Origin: DATFVA01 sp963832715
Lineage (GTDB): Bacteria > Bacteroidota > Ignavibacteria > Ignavibacteriales > Ignavibacteriaceae
Assembly: GCA_963832715.1 (NCBI GenBank)
Contig: CAWHVB010000007.1
Location: 248,001-312,000, forward strand
Reading direction: 5' to 3'
Length of the DNA: 64,000 nt
The notes beneath the pieces were generated by a model. It searched no databases. It had not been told where the DNA came from and saw nothing but the letters and a program-made list of their open reading frames with translations. A program made the translations under genes and the position numbers. Positions 52,759-62,382 of this stretch are shown one piece after another (within the stretch, counting starts at the first letter, position 1; every line of letters begins with the position of its first letter).

Positions 52759-53757
52759 ATGGATCAGATCTCTGTCATAATACCATGTCGAAATGAGGAG
52801 AAATATATTGAGTTATGCCTGAACTCGGTGGTAAATAATGATTATCCCCGGGAATATATGGAAGTCATTATAATTGACGGTGAAAGCACTGACAAAACCA
52901 GGGATATTATTAAAAGCTATACCAACAGGTTTCCTTTTATTCGCTTATTAAGCAATAAGGAATTAACTGTACCATATGCGCTCAATAAAGGTATCAAAGA
53001 AGCCAAAGGGGATTACATAATCAGGCTGGATGCTCACAGTGAAATTCCTTCAAATTATTTTTCTGAACTGATTACATGGAGCAGGAAATTAGGCGCAGAC
53101 TGCATAGGGACTATCTGTATTACAGAAGTTCGTCATAAAAATGCGAAAACTCTTTCTATCCAAAAAGTTCTGACAAATAAATTCGGAGTAGGCAACTCAT
53201 ATTTCAGAATTGGAACAGATGAGATCAAAGAGGTAGATACTGTACCATTCGGATGTTTCAGAAGAGAAATTTTCGATAAAGTTGGTTTGTTTGATGTAAG
53301 ACTGACCAGGAACCAGGATATTGAATTAAATAAAAGAATAAAAAGAAATGGAGGCAAAGTCTTTCTACTCCCGCATGTTTATAGTAAATATTTTGCCCGG
53401 GAAACCTATCACGGCATCGCCAGAAATAATTACCAGACCGGCCTATTTAATATTCTAACAATCTATTTCACTAAAAAGGTCAGTGCATTAAGTCTCCGCC
53501 ATCTGGTTCCGTTAATGTTTGTTTTGTCTATGCTTCTTCCACTCATAGCAATGATTTGGTTCCCTTATGCCGGGTTGTTATCCTGTATCATTTTTGCAAT
53601 ATATTTGATTACCATATTTTTTATAAGTCTCAAAATAAATGACGGCAAAAGTTCTACTTATAATATCGTATTGGCTTTTGCAATACTACATTTTTCGTAC
53701 GGACTGGGTTCCCTGTCAGGATTGCTCAGGATAGATGCTTTGTTGAAAAATGAATAA
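52759..53757 (+). CDS. Glycosyltransferase family 2, membrane-anchored
   Basis: This GT-A enzyme has VIIPCRNEEKYIELCLNSVV at the N-terminus and the DXD-like RLDAHSE near residue 90; RNQDIELNKRIKRNGG is the acceptor loop. Two or three C-terminal membrane helices (LVPLMFVLSMLLPLIAMIWF onward) anchor it, as in exopolysaccharide polymer or chain-extending enzymes. The ATG at 52759 is preferred over the TTG at 52753. It overlaps the next aminotransferase by eight bases. Confidence 0.9.
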   Translation: MDQISVIIPCRNEEKYIELCLNSVVNNDYPREYMEVIIIDGESTDKTRDIIKSYTNRFPFIRLLSNKELTVPYALNKGIKEAKGDYIIRLDAHSEIPSNYFSELITWSRKLGADCIGTICITEVRHKNAKTLSIQKVLTNKFGVGNSYFRIGTDEIKEVDTVPFGCFRREIFDKVGLFDVRLTRNQDIELNKRIKRNGGKVFLLPHVYSKYFARETYHGIARNNYQTGLFNILTIYFTKKVSALSLRHLVPLMFVLSMLLPLIAMIWFPYAGLLSCIIFAIYLITIFFISLKINDGKSSTYNIVLAFAILHFSYGLGSLSGLLRIDALLKNE

Positions 53758-54898
53758 CAAAGATAAATACAAAGAAGAGATAGCCTCCGTACTCAGATGC
53801 AGTCCTGATTCCATATTCCTATACTGGAAAGGAAGGGTTGCTCTTTACGCTGCCTTAAAAGCAATGGGAATAGGCGCTGGTGATGAAATTATTCTTCCGG
53901 CATTTACCTGTGTTGTAGTTCCAAACGCCATAATATACGCGGGAGCCAAACCTGTCTACGTCGATATTTCGCCCGAGGATTATAACCTTAATATAGAAAA
54001 ACTATCTGAAGCTATTACTTCAAAAACAAAAATAATCCTTTGTCAGAATACATTCGGATTATCATCAAATATTGAAGAGATTATCCAGCTGGCTGCAAAA
54101 AAGGGAATATATACAATCGAAGACTGCACGCATGGGTTTGGCGGATTTTACAATGGCAAACCAAATGGTTCGTACTGTGACGCAGCTTTTTATTCCACCC
54201 AATGGAACAAACCTTTTTCAACGGGTATTGGAGGGTTTCTCGTTGTAAATAATCCCAGTCTTCTTAAAAAAGTAAGAAGTCTTGAGAAGCATAAGATAAA
54301 ACCCAGCTTTAAGGAAAAATATTTATTATCATCGCTCATTATATTCAGAAAATATTTTATTAATAATTTTACTCAGCCGTTTCTTGTTAAATCATTCCGG
54401 TTTTTGAGCAAATACAATCTTGTTCCTGGCTCCAATCAAGGAAGTGAATTCCGTACTCCGGAATTACCTGAAGACTACTTTAAGGACATATCTTCTGTCC
54501 AGGTTAAAGCGGGATTAAAAAACGTGAGGGAAATAAATAAACTTAACGCCTATCGTAAAAAAAATGCTGGTGATTACACAGAATTCTTAAAGGCAAATAA
54601 TAAAATATATGTAAAAGAACATTTTTTTGAGAATCATATCTTTCTTAAATATCCGCTTCTGGTAAAAGACAGGAATTTATTTTTGAAAAAGGCAAAAAGT
54701 TCGGGCATCATGTTTGGAGACTGGTTCCTATCCCCCTTACATCCGATCGAAAAAGATTTTCATTCATGGGGTTTTAACGAAGCCTGTTTTCCTGAGGCAG
54801 TTTATGCAGCTTCGAAAATTGTTAATATTCCAACGGACATCGAAAATAATACCAGGGTAATTAAATTTTTGGCTTCCAATCTGGATATGATTGAATAA
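53750..54898 (+). CDS. Second DegT/StrS-type aminotransferase
   Basis: This PLP sugar aminotransferase has the Lys region AAFYSTQWNKPFSTGIGGFL, with Lys in NKPF, and the Asp block IEDCTHGFGGFYNGK. It differs from the canonical Ser/Thr-Lys loop of the aminotransferase on the other strand, so it should act on a different keto-sugar. It overlaps the family 2 glycosyltransferase by eight bases and ends the plus-strand operon. Confidence 0.85.
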   Translation: MNNKDKYKEEIASVLRCSPDSIFLYWKGRVALYAALKAMGIGAGDEIILPAFTCVVVPNAIIYAGAKPVYVDISPEDYNLNIEKLSEAITSKTKIILCQNTFGLSSNIEEIIQLAAKKGIYTIEDCTHGFGGFYNGKPNGSYCDAAFYSTQWNKPFSTGIGGFLVVNNPSLLKKVRSLEKHKIKPSFKEKYLLSSLIIFRKYFINNFTQPFLVKSFRFLSKYNLVPGSNQGSEFRTPELPEDYFKDISSVQVKAGLKNVREINKLNAYRKKNAGDYTEFLKANNKIYVKEHFFENHIFLKYPLLVKDRNLFLKKAKSSGIMFGDWFLSPLHPIEKDFHSWGFNEACFPEAVYAASKIVNIPTDIENNTRVIKFLASNLDMIE

Positions 54899-54918
54899 AT
54901 TACTCCTTAAATATTAAA

Positions 54919-56262
54919 TTATTCTTTTAGTTTAACTTGTTGGGGCAAAATTTTATACCTATCAGTATAGTATGAAATAACAATAATAAAAAAGAGCCAG
55001 AATGGGAGATCGCTTTTAAGATCACCAAATGCGAAAATACCGTTGCTCTCTATCAATGAACGTAATGTCAAACATATTTCTACCGAGATCAGAGGAATTA
55101 TTATAAAACGAACCTGTTTATTGAATCTATATTTTTTAAATGTCCGGAAAGTTAATCTGAATATTACGAAAAAGAATCCAATCGCAGTAAGTAATCCAGG
55201 TATTCCCATATCTGAGGCCATCACCAGAAAAAAATTATGGGAATTATTAGCACCGTAATCAACAGAAGCACTATTTATCTCTATCATGCTTTCCCCGATA
55301 AAAGAGTTCAACATTACAGGGATATAATTAAATTCTTCAATAGGATATGCACCTGCACCAATTCCAAAAAACGGATTCTTCTCGAACATAGCTATACCAA
55401 GCTCCCAGAACTTATCATGTCCGCTAAGACCTTCATTTAATCTCAACGCATAATCAAAGGAAAGGTTATCAGGAAGCAGTAAATATACCATGACAACTAC
55501 TGTGATTATCGATGACAATACAATAAATGCTTTTTTGTTCATAAAAAACAGTATTATAACCGCACCTAAAAAAATGCCTGCAAGGGCTGCTCTTGAGGCG
55601 AGGAGTATGACACTTACGAAAATGATCATACCAGCTGCCCATAACAAAATCTTCTTCCTTCGGGAAGGGTTATTAAAGAAAGCTATTATTATAAACGGCA
55701 TAATAATAATTGTATATTCGCCGGTTATATTTTTGTTGCTGTTTAGCCCGTACGTAGTTTCTCTGATGCGTTGAACGAGATATGAGATATCATTTCCATG
55801 CATTAAAAAATCAACTATCACACTGCCTGCCAACAGAATACCAGCAATGATAACAGCATTTATCACAACCTTTATCTCACGCTGCGTATTTATAATACCA
55901 TAAAAAAGATATACAGTTATAAAAAAAGCAGCTGATCGCAAAATAATCTGGATACCTGCTGCGGGATATCTGGAGAACACCATTGAAAGTGAAATGGATG
56001 TAAATAACAAAATCAATACCCACAAGACAGGTCCCGGTATGGGTGGATATTTTTTTAATTCCAATCCATATTCCCTAAAAAAAAGATACCCGAGAAGTAA
56101 AGGATTTACAATATGAATGATAGGCCGCAGATTAGGGAAAACTTCGGGAGGCATCGCCAGGAAGGTTATAATCACAAAGCTGATAATAAACGATTCTTTG
56201 TATCGTTGTAATAGAAAAACAAAAACTATGCTAAATATTAATACCAGAAAAACGGAAGACAT
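54919..56262 (-). CDS. O-antigen ligase/polymerase (Wzy_C) family protein
   Basis: This is a polytopic inner-membrane protein with about ten to eleven helices. The large periplasmic loop with NPFFGIGAGAYPIEEFNYIP and NSASVDYGANNSHNFFLVMA, rich in conserved His and Asn, is the Wzy_C catalytic region. It either polymerises repeat units or joins the finished glycan to its acceptor. It converges with the aminotransferase operon. Confidence 0.85.
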   Translation of the reverse strand: MSSVFLVLIFSIVFVFLLQRYKESFIISFVIITFLAMPPEVFPNLRPIIHIVNPLLLGYLFFREYGLELKKYPPIPGPVLWVLILLFTSISLSMVFSRYPAAGIQIILRSAAFFITVYLFYGIINTQREIKVVINAVIIAGILLAGSVIVDFLMHGNDISYLVQRIRETTYGLNSNKNITGEYTIIIMPFIIIAFFNNPSRRKKILLWAAGMIIFVSVILLASRAALAGIFLGAVIILFFMNKKAFIVLSSIITVVVMVYLLLPDNLSFDYALRLNEGLSGHDKFWELGIAMFEKNPFFGIGAGAYPIEEFNYIPVMLNSFIGESMIEINSASVDYGANNSHNFFLVMASDMGIPGLLTAIGFFFVIFRLTFRTFKKYRFNKQVRFIIIPLISVEICLTLRSLIESNGIFAFGDLKSDLPFWLFFIIVISYYTDRYKILPQQVKLKE

Positions 56263-56297
56263 TACACGTACAGCTAATATGATTTATTGAAAGTTAG

Positions 56298-56999
56298 TTA
56301 AAAGTCATTATTTAAAAATTCATTAAGAGTTAAAGGTTCTCCATTATAAAGTTCAATGGCAGATGAAAGTGTTAAAATAGTGTATAATACTGATTGTCTG
56401 AGATTTGCTAAATCTTTGTCCGCAGGCAGATGCAGATATTCAGAAACACTTTTTTTATTTCTCTGTTTTGACAGGCATTGAACCATAGAAGAATCTATAT
56501 TACTTAACGGATTGCCAGGGAAAAATGAAAATTTTAACAAGTGTTTTACATGAAGAGGGATTTTGGGATAGACATGGTATACAAATGCCATAAACAACTT
56601 ACCTTGCACGGAAGTTATGGGTGATCTGAAATTCGGATACTCTAGTTCCGCTGCTCCTTTTGAATAACTCTGTATCCAGTGTTTAAATGCCTTGTGCTTC
56701 TTTTTAATCTCGTCAGGACAATTCATTATATAATTAAAAAACGGAAAAGACCAGAATGGTGAAACATTCCAGAAGTAATTCCTATGTCTGTCTTCTCCCT
56801 GGAAAGCATATTTGAAAGGTTTTTCGAAGACCCTGAAGTGAATAAATTTTTGAGCAAGGATATTTTCAGGGTAGGATTTAAACATTTCATAAAAATCTTC
56901 ATATAATCTCTGTTCATCGAATTCGAGAAGATTCTTTAATTCAAGTAAAGGAAGCATCGCGCGGTCCTGAATAGAATATGATATTAAATTCATCCACAC
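56298..56999 (-). CDS. Asparagine-synthase-like protein, C-terminal part (frameshifted)
   Basis: This fragment continues the upstream gene in a different frame. The DRAMLPLLELKNLLEFDEQR start, the FEKPFKYAFQGEDRHRNYFW segment and PFWSFPFFNYIMNCPDE fit the C-terminal half of AsnB-like synthetases. The ATG at 56999 is probably not a real start: the joint is near 56985-57005. Only the frame is broken, so the protein could be restored by one base. Confidence 0.7.
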   Translation of the reverse strand: MWMNLISYSIQDRAMLPLLELKNLLEFDEQRLYEDFYEMFKSYPENILAQKFIHFRVFEKPFKYAFQGEDRHRNYFWNVSPFWSFPFFNYIMNCPDEIKKKHKAFKHWIQSYSKGAAELEYPNFRSPITSVQGKLFMAFVYHVYPKIPLHVKHLLKFSFFPGNPLSNIDSSMVQCLSKQRNKKSVSEYLHLPADKDLANLRQSVLYTILTLSSAIELYNGEPLTLNEFLNNDF

Positions 57000-58107
57000 T
57001 TTCCAGTTTCTTTAGCGGCTGATTTAGTGTAAAAATCAATTTGTCACCATTATCTCCGGTAATGTAATTGATATTGCTGCCAAACTTCTCCTTTATACTA
57101 TTATAAAATCCAAGCATTGTGGCGGTAGAGAGAGAATTCATGCCTTCTTTGATGGATAATAATTCCCTCAGATCCCTACCCTTAGGCTTCATAACATCGA
57201 GAGCTTCCCACTTAACATTAAACATATCCGATAGTTTTTTAGCAATAGACAAATCTACGTTTTCAAACCCGGTACTATAATTCATACCAACCGAAGTAAA
57301 CTCTATCTTGTTATGGTAAAGACAAGCCGCAACAGCGCGTGAATCGAGTCCCCCACTCAATGATAATATATTTTTTTCGGACCCTTTAAGTCTATTTCTC
57401 GCAGATTCACTAAATAGTTCTGAAATGCTGCGGATATTTTCCGAAAAATTTTTATTCTGATTTGATTTTATATCAAAATTAAAATTATGTAATTTTATTT
57501 TTTTGAGTGTTCCTCCTTTAACCGAAACCAGTGTCGCCGGCTGAACCTGTTTAATAGAATTGATCAAAGTTCTCTCGCCTAAAACAAACCCCATAAGAAG
57601 GAACTCTGCAAAAGCAGTGACGTCATATTCAAAGCTCTTCAGAAAATCAGTAATAAATTTTAAGTGTCTCGATATGCAGATACCAGAATCGGAGATGCTA
57701 TAGTAAAGAGGAAGCCTTCCAAAAATATCATTCAGAATAAACAATTCCCTGTCCAATTTATTATAGATATAAATGATAAAATCACCATCGGCTGCTTTTA
57801 TCCAATCGGCGGGGTATAGATAATTCTCACTTTCAAATGCTTCAATTAAATTATCGGTTTCTTTCTCAAATACCTCAAGAGTTTTATTATAAATCTTTCC
57901 TTCAAGTAATATCAAATATTTTTCATTTGATATTATATGTATTGGGTATTCTTCATATTTATTCCAACCTATAAAAACACTTTCATTCGCCAAACAGATA
58001 TTGGACTTAAAATCCTGCAGATAATTTAAAGCATCGAGAGATTTTTCTAATTCAAATCTTTTCCCTTGTATCCCTCCGTCGGCAAGGATAAGACTAATGC
58101 CAGCCAT
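56941..58107 (-). CDS. Asparagine-synthase-like protein without glutaminase Cys (frameshifted)
   Basis: The N-terminal Ntn-like domain starts MAGISLILADGG, so the catalytic Cys2 of AsnB is Ala: no glutamine amidotransferase activity is expected. The synthetase domain keeps the PP-loop ILSLSGGLDSRAV and TGDNGDK. Such proteins lie in glycan loci, where they may make amide or peptide-like modifications using ammonia or another amine. The frame breaks near 57000 and the rest of the domain lies in the overlapping reading frame. Decide by resequencing whether it is a real mutation. Confidence 0.75.
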   Translation of the reverse strand: MAGISLILADGGIQGKRFELEKSLDALNYLQDFKSNICLANESVFIGWNKYEEYPIHIISNEKYLILLEGKIYNKTLEVFEKETDNLIEAFESENYLYPADWIKAADGDFIIYIYNKLDRELFILNDIFGRLPLYYSISDSGICISRHLKFITDFLKSFEYDVTAFAEFLLMGFVLGERTLINSIKQVQPATLVSVKGGTLKKIKLHNFNFDIKSNQNKNFSENIRSISELFSESARNRLKGSEKNILSLSGGLDSRAVAACLYHNKIEFTSVGMNYSTGFENVDLSIAKKLSDMFNVKWEALDVMKPKGRDLRELLSIKEGMNSLSTATMLGFYNSIKEKFGSNINYITGDNGDKLIFTLNQPLKKLESVDEFNIIFYSGPRDASFT

Positions 58108-58160
58108 TTTGTACCATAGGTTTAATTGAACATATTTGGTTAAATTATAACAGGATTATC

Positions 58161-59702
58161 TCAGATTGAAGAATGATTTTTTAGCGTTGAGGCTAAATCA
58201 AAAACTATTTTCATTGATTTGGTTTTTATTATCCAGAGATTTAGCAAATATATCAGGCAAAATACAGCTAATGCAATCAAAGAAAGCATTGTAGAATTTT
58301 GTTCTGCAAATCCCCATAAAAAATATACAATAATATATGAAATCAGCGCACAGAGAAAATGGATAAAAATCTCTGCTACAAATTGTTTATGAAAACTAAA
58401 AGATAACCTTATACTTATTAAATAGAAACTTGCTAAAAAAAAGAAAGAATAGCTAACCGATGAGCTTAATGCCAATCCATCTTGTTTTAAAGTATCCACA
58501 AGTATAAAATTTAGTACTATCTTTATTAAAATTCCAATAACGGTAATTACAAGAAGAGCTTTAATCCATCTTGCACTGTACATTATCTTATTCAGGACAC
58601 TGTAAATAGAATAAAAAATGAGACTTAATGACAGATATTTTAATACCTGCGCTGTCATTAAACTATCTGATGAAACAAATTTCCCACGCTGAAATATTAT
58701 TTTTATTATTTCATTGCCGTTAAAAAAAAAGGCAAACATAATAGGAGTAAAGATAATGATGTTTACGCGTACCGCAGAAATAAACTGTTGTTCTAATTCC
58801 CCCATAGAGCCTGAAGAATAATTTCTTGAAAATTTGGGGAATATCGCTGTAGATAATGCCAGTGAAATTGTCAGGATCGGCAAGGCGAATAATGTTTGTG
58901 CATAATTCAAAGCTGCAATTCCGCCAACCTGTACCGAACTGCTGAAATATCTGTCAGATATCGTGTAGAGCTGACTTATAGATTCAATAATTATAATAAG
59001 CAATAAATTATGATTAAGGGAGTTCATTAAATGCCTTCTCACAATCATTTTATTGAAGGGTGAGAATAATTTAACGTCAAATTTATATAGTAAAATTATA
59101 AACTGCGTAATCACTCCTGCAAGATACCCTATAGGTATTATTAGTATCCCCAAAAAAGGGCTTAGAAAAAATACTGTTAATATGATTACCAAATTAATAG
59201 AAAGACGACCAATGGCTGGTAATAAAAAATTATAGTCGCTTTGAAGAAATGAAATTAAGACAGACGAGGCTGAACCAAATGGAATAATTAACAAAAAAAT
59301 ATTAAATATAAGCCGAGCTTCTTCAAGTTTAGCAGTTGAAGCACCAGGTAAGTATGCGGTAATAATGAAACCGGAACAAAAATAAAGAATTGCAGCCAGG
59401 GCAATACCGCCAAAGCCAAAAATCCAAAAATTTGATCTGATAAAAGTTTCTTTTTGATCGGGCGATTCCTCAATAAGATGATTATAGGCGGGAATAAGAT
59501 AATTTTGAATTAAAAAAAGAATTATTACATCTATTGTCATTGGGATGGCAGCGCCAACGAGGTAGATGTCAAACTGCTCACCAAGTCCGAATGATCCGGC
59601 AAATACTACTTCCCGAATAAGGCCCAGCCCCCGGCTCATCAGCCCGACACCAGTTAATAGTATAGATGCGCCGGCAACCGTAGATGTGAATTTTTTATTC
59701 AT
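58161..59702 (-). CDS. MurJ/MviN-like lipid-linked oligosaccharide flippase
   Basis: This 513-residue inner-membrane protein has about 14 helices and the MurJ-type start LMSRGLGLIREVVFAGSFGL, followed by QFDIYLVGAAIP. It moves lipid-linked sugars across the inner membrane. The polysaccharide context suggests it exports the locus product rather than lipid II, though the family cannot be separated from the sequence alone. It is encoded after RNase HIII with a six-base gap. Confidence 0.85.
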   Translation of the reverse strand: MNKKFTSTVAGASILLTGVGLMSRGLGLIREVVFAGSFGLGEQFDIYLVGAAIPMTIDVIILFLIQNYLIPAYNHLIEESPDQKETFIRSNFWIFGFGGIALAAILYFCSGFIITAYLPGASTAKLEEARLIFNIFLLIIPFGSASSVLISFLQSDYNFLLPAIGRLSINLVIILTVFFLSPFLGILIIPIGYLAGVITQFIILLYKFDVKLFSPFNKMIVRRHLMNSLNHNLLLIIIIESISQLYTISDRYFSSSVQVGGIAALNYAQTLFALPILTISLALSTAIFPKFSRNYSSGSMGELEQQFISAVRVNIIIFTPIMFAFFFNGNEIIKIIFQRGKFVSSDSLMTAQVLKYLSLSLIFYSIYSVLNKIMYSARWIKALLVITVIGILIKIVLNFILVDTLKQDGLALSSSVSYSFFFLASFYLISIRLSFSFHKQFVAEIFIHFLCALISYIIVYFLWGFAEQNSTMLSLIALAVFCLIYLLNLWIIKTKSMKIVFDLASTLKNHSSI

Positions 59703-59708
59703 TTAGTC

Positions 59709-60614
59709 TTAGAGCGTCCCGGTTATTTTGAAGTGAGTTTTTGTGAGCTGATGTAATAAATCTTCGCTGAACTGCAGCTTGATCTGCCTGGCAGTTTCTT
59801 TTACCTTTTCAGATGAACCTTTGGGTAAGTCTATCATTAGTTCTTTTTTCTGTTTATCAAACCAGTCATTAAACCTGTCTCTTGCAAGGATGGAGGCTGC
59901 GGCAACGGCGGTATATTTTTCTGCCTTTGGGAACTGATGTAATTGCAGCTGTTTACCTTTTTCCTGAAGAGATTCTAAGATAAGTCTTTCATTCCCAAAT
60001 TTGTCGCTTATCGCGGCAGCGGCTTCCTTCCGGCCAAGGATATTCTCCAGAACTTTTGCATGTCCCCAGGCAAGCAGCTTATTCAAGTTCCCGAACTTTT
60101 TATACAGTTCATTATAACGCGGGGGATTTATTGTTACGATATTTATACATTCCTGACCAGAAATATGTTTAATTCCTTCTGCAAGTTTCTTTATTGAACC
60201 ATGTGAAATCAGTTTACTGTCTCTTACTCCAATTTCATCCAGCTTTTTTTTCTTCTGAGCGTCAACAAAAACGCCTGCTATTACGAGAGGTCCAAAAAAA
60301 TCACCCTTACCTGATTCATCTGTGCCTATATACTCACCGGGTTCTTCAAACTCAGGTTTTTCGAATGGAAGTTCATCAAAAATCAATGAATTAACTTTTG
60401 AAAATGCAGTAGAATCCCGGTTGCCCTGTAAAACTTTTTTTATTCCTTTTTTTCCAAAATAGACAAGTAATTTTAGTTGGTCCGTTTTACTGCTGATTAC
60501 AGCCTCAAAACAATAATTGCCTTTCCGGGGCTGAGAAGTTTCATAACCATTGTTTTTCAGTATTGTCAGAGATTGATTTATCTCAGTTTCCGCCTGTTTT
60601 TCTAAAACCGTCAA
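59709..60614 (-). CDS. rnhC: Ribonuclease HIII
   Basis: This type 2 RNase H has the HIII signature EYIGTDESGKGDFFGPLVIA and the DSKLISHGSIKKLAE segment. The N-terminal ~85 residues are the TBP-like substrate-binding domain found only in HIII (YFGKKGIKKVLQGNRDSTAF). It cuts RNA in RNA-DNA hybrids. The flippase gene follows six bases after its stop. Confidence 0.93.
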   Translation of the reverse strand: MTVLEKQAETEINQSLTILKNNGYETSQPRKGNYCFEAVISSKTDQLKLLVYFGKKGIKKVLQGNRDSTAFSKVNSLIFDELPFEKPEFEEPGEYIGTDESGKGDFFGPLVIAGVFVDAQKKKKLDEIGVRDSKLISHGSIKKLAEGIKHISGQECINIVTINPPRYNELYKKFGNLNKLLAWGHAKVLENILGRKEAAAAISDKFGNERLILESLQEKGKQLQLHQFPKAEKYTAVAAASILARDRFNDWFDKQKKELMIDLPKGSSEKVKETARQIKLQFSEDLLHQLTKTHFKITGTL

Positions 60615-60812
60615 TTATGTTCCGGATTAAATTGAAAGGAGCAAAAATAAATGTAAAAATACTAATTCTGAAAGATATTAAGGGCAAAAATCTATAACTC
60701 GTAAAATAAAAAACCCCTCAAAAATAAATGGATATGATAATTTCATTTGAGGAATGATATCATCACAATCTGAGATTGAACCGTGTTAAAAAAGACTGAG
60801 ACAACTATTTAT

Positions 60813-60867
60813 GACGTATTCAGGACGCATTCAAGACGTATTCAGGACGTATTCAGGACGTATTCAG
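60813..60867 (+). repeat. 11-bp tandem repeat array, copy B
   Basis: Five perfect-length units of GACGTATTCAG (one GACGCATTCAA) run without gaps. The unit is the reverse complement of the one at 13661-13723. A TATATTTG follows 13 bases after the array. Confidence 0.85.
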
Positions 60868-60880
60868 ATTGGAGGAATAG

Positions 60881-60888
60881 TATATTTG
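60881..60888 (+). promoter_or_regulatory. -7 element (TATATTTG) downstream of the 11-bp array
   Basis: TATATTTG matches the Bacteroidota -7 box and lies just after the repeat array. The downstream 280 bases hold no convincing gene, so it may drive a non-coding RNA or an unrecognised short peptide. Confidence 0.4.
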
Positions 60889-61170
60889 CAGTTTTTCAGA
60901 CGATAATTGATAAGTGTGCACATTCCCTCGAAGTAACCAGGTCATAATGCAGGTATATCTGAAACTCAGATACCGGAAGATTGTACTCCTTATTCATTTG
61001 GCCAGCTACAATACGGATTTAACAAGAGCGGGGAGATCTTTTGGACAGCCCTTAATCAGCTTTATGGGATATAGAGGAACTACCGGAAATTATTTTAAAA
61101 GTCAGGGTTTGATAGGGATTAGGTTAAAAGAACCTCTTCCCGGGTTACAGGAAGAGGTCTGGGGGTGAAA

Positions 61171-61710
61171 TTACTTTGACCAGGGCGGAACGACGCCATT
61201 CATTCGGGCGTAGGCTATAAGCTGTCCAAGGTGTTCGTGCAAATGTCCCATTTCGGTAAAGATTACAGTTCTGATACTTGAATCCTGACCGAACATTTTT
61301 ACATGGTTGTCCAGCTGTCCTTCATTTAACTGATTGAGGTTTTTATACAGGTCGGCAAAAGAAGTTTTAAGTGCTTCAACTACTTTATCTTTCTGGGTAA
61401 CGTCCTTACCCATACTTTCGTCAGCATTATCGGGTGTTTTTATTCCGGCAAAAGAAAGCACGTAGTAGTTAGAACCTGCTATATGCATAAGTACTTCTGA
61501 AACCGATCTGACACCTTCTTCGGGTCTCCAGGTGTATTTCTCAGCAGGTATCGCCTCAGCCAAAGAGATGATTTTCTCCTGGGAATCTTTAAAATCAGCC
61601 TGAACATCAGAAAAGAAGGCTGAATTACTTTCGGACTGTTGTGCAAATAGTGAAAACGGAATCACAACTGTAGCAAAAAGTATGTACAACATGTAGTTTT
61701 TAATGCTCAT
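61171..61710 (-). CDS. Secreted DinB-like protein
   Basis: The ATG at 61710 is chosen because AAAGGAG lies six bases upstream, and it begins a proper signal peptide (MSIKNYMLYILFATVVIPFSLFA). The body is a DinB four-helix bundle with the metal-type His in VLMHIAGSNYY and EMGHLHEHLGQLIAYARMNG. DinB-fold proteins act as metal-dependent thiol transferases or have unknown roles; here export makes a surface or periplasmic role likely. Confidence 0.8.
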   Translation of the reverse strand: MSIKNYMLYILFATVVIPFSLFAQQSESNSAFFSDVQADFKDSQEKIISLAEAIPAEKYTWRPEEGVRSVSEVLMHIAGSNYYVLSFAGIKTPDNADESMGKDVTQKDKVVEALKTSFADLYKNLNQLNEGQLDNHVKMFGQDSSIRTVIFTEMGHLHEHLGQLIAYARMNGVVPPWSK

Positions 61711-61887
61711 AAAGCACTCCTTTGGGTTGAAAAATAAATAATTAAGGGGATTTAACTCTGGCAGGAATTTAGCAATGAATATGTTGTAAAACAATAATTG
61801 ATAATTCGACAATGACTATTATAAAGTCATTGACAATTCAGAGAATAGAGTTTAGTTTTAATTGTGTAAATATCTAAGGTGGTAATA

Positions 61888-62211
61888 ATGAAAATAAATA
61901 GAATTTTAATCGCATTTACTGCAGTTTTCCTCTTTATTTCGTTGAATTCATACGGTCAGGATAAAAGTCAGGCAGCTGAAGATATGGCTGTAAAGCTGCA
62001 GCAAAAGGTTCTGTTATCCAATGATCAAACTGCAAAAGTGAAAGATGTTTTGATAAATTATCTCGGGAGTGATGCTCAATCATCCCAAGACTCAGCAAAC
62101 AAATCCATAGAATCTATTTTAGATAAGCGGCAAAAAGCTAAATACGATATCATAAAAAAAGATTGGTGGAGTTCTGTTCAAAAAGAAGCTGAAAAACTAC
62201 AGGGCAAATAA
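61888..62211 (+). CDS. Small secreted helical protein (Spy/CpxP-like, tentative)
   Basis: This is a ~107-residue exported protein. The ATG at 61888 follows AAGGTGG. A signal peptide (MKINRILIAFTAVFLFISLN) is followed by helices with LQQKVLLSNDQTAKVKDVL and ESILDKRQKAKYDIIK, spaced like LTxxQ-type chaperones but without a strict motif. It is divergent from the DinB-like gene. Confidence 0.6.
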   Translation: MKINRILIAFTAVFLFISLNSYGQDKSQAAEDMAVKLQQKVLLSNDQTAKVKDVLINYLGSDAQSSQDSANKSIESILDKRQKAKYDIIKKDWWSSVQKEAEKLQGK

Positions 62212-62382
62212 TTATATAAAAATATCCGACTTAACTACCCCTAATTACTGCGCTATATAACCTGTGAAAGGTGCATTTCACACCTGAAATATGCAGATAA
62301 AATTTTTATGTCTGTGTTATAGCAGGATCGATAATAATTGAATCATGGTAAAGCATTGCAAACAGTTAATAAAAATTCTAAA

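Larger units (their letters stand above)
60615..61170. other. Intergenic region with hairpins, repeat array and orphan promoter
   Basis: CCTCAAA (60716-60722) pairs with TTTGAGG (60746-60752). The 11-bp array (60813-60867) and a TATATTTG follow. CCTCTTCC (61133-61140) pairs with GGAAGAGG (61150-61157). The only open frame, 60914-61168 on the plus strand, has no recognisable domain and I do not call it a gene. The promoter thus points at no clear product. Confidence 0.45.

Noticed and set aside
60914..61168. 84-residue plus-strand gene
   Set aside because: No domain, no clear ribosome site before the chosen ATG, and the composition is atypical; it may be chance. The nearby promoter keeps it open as a question.
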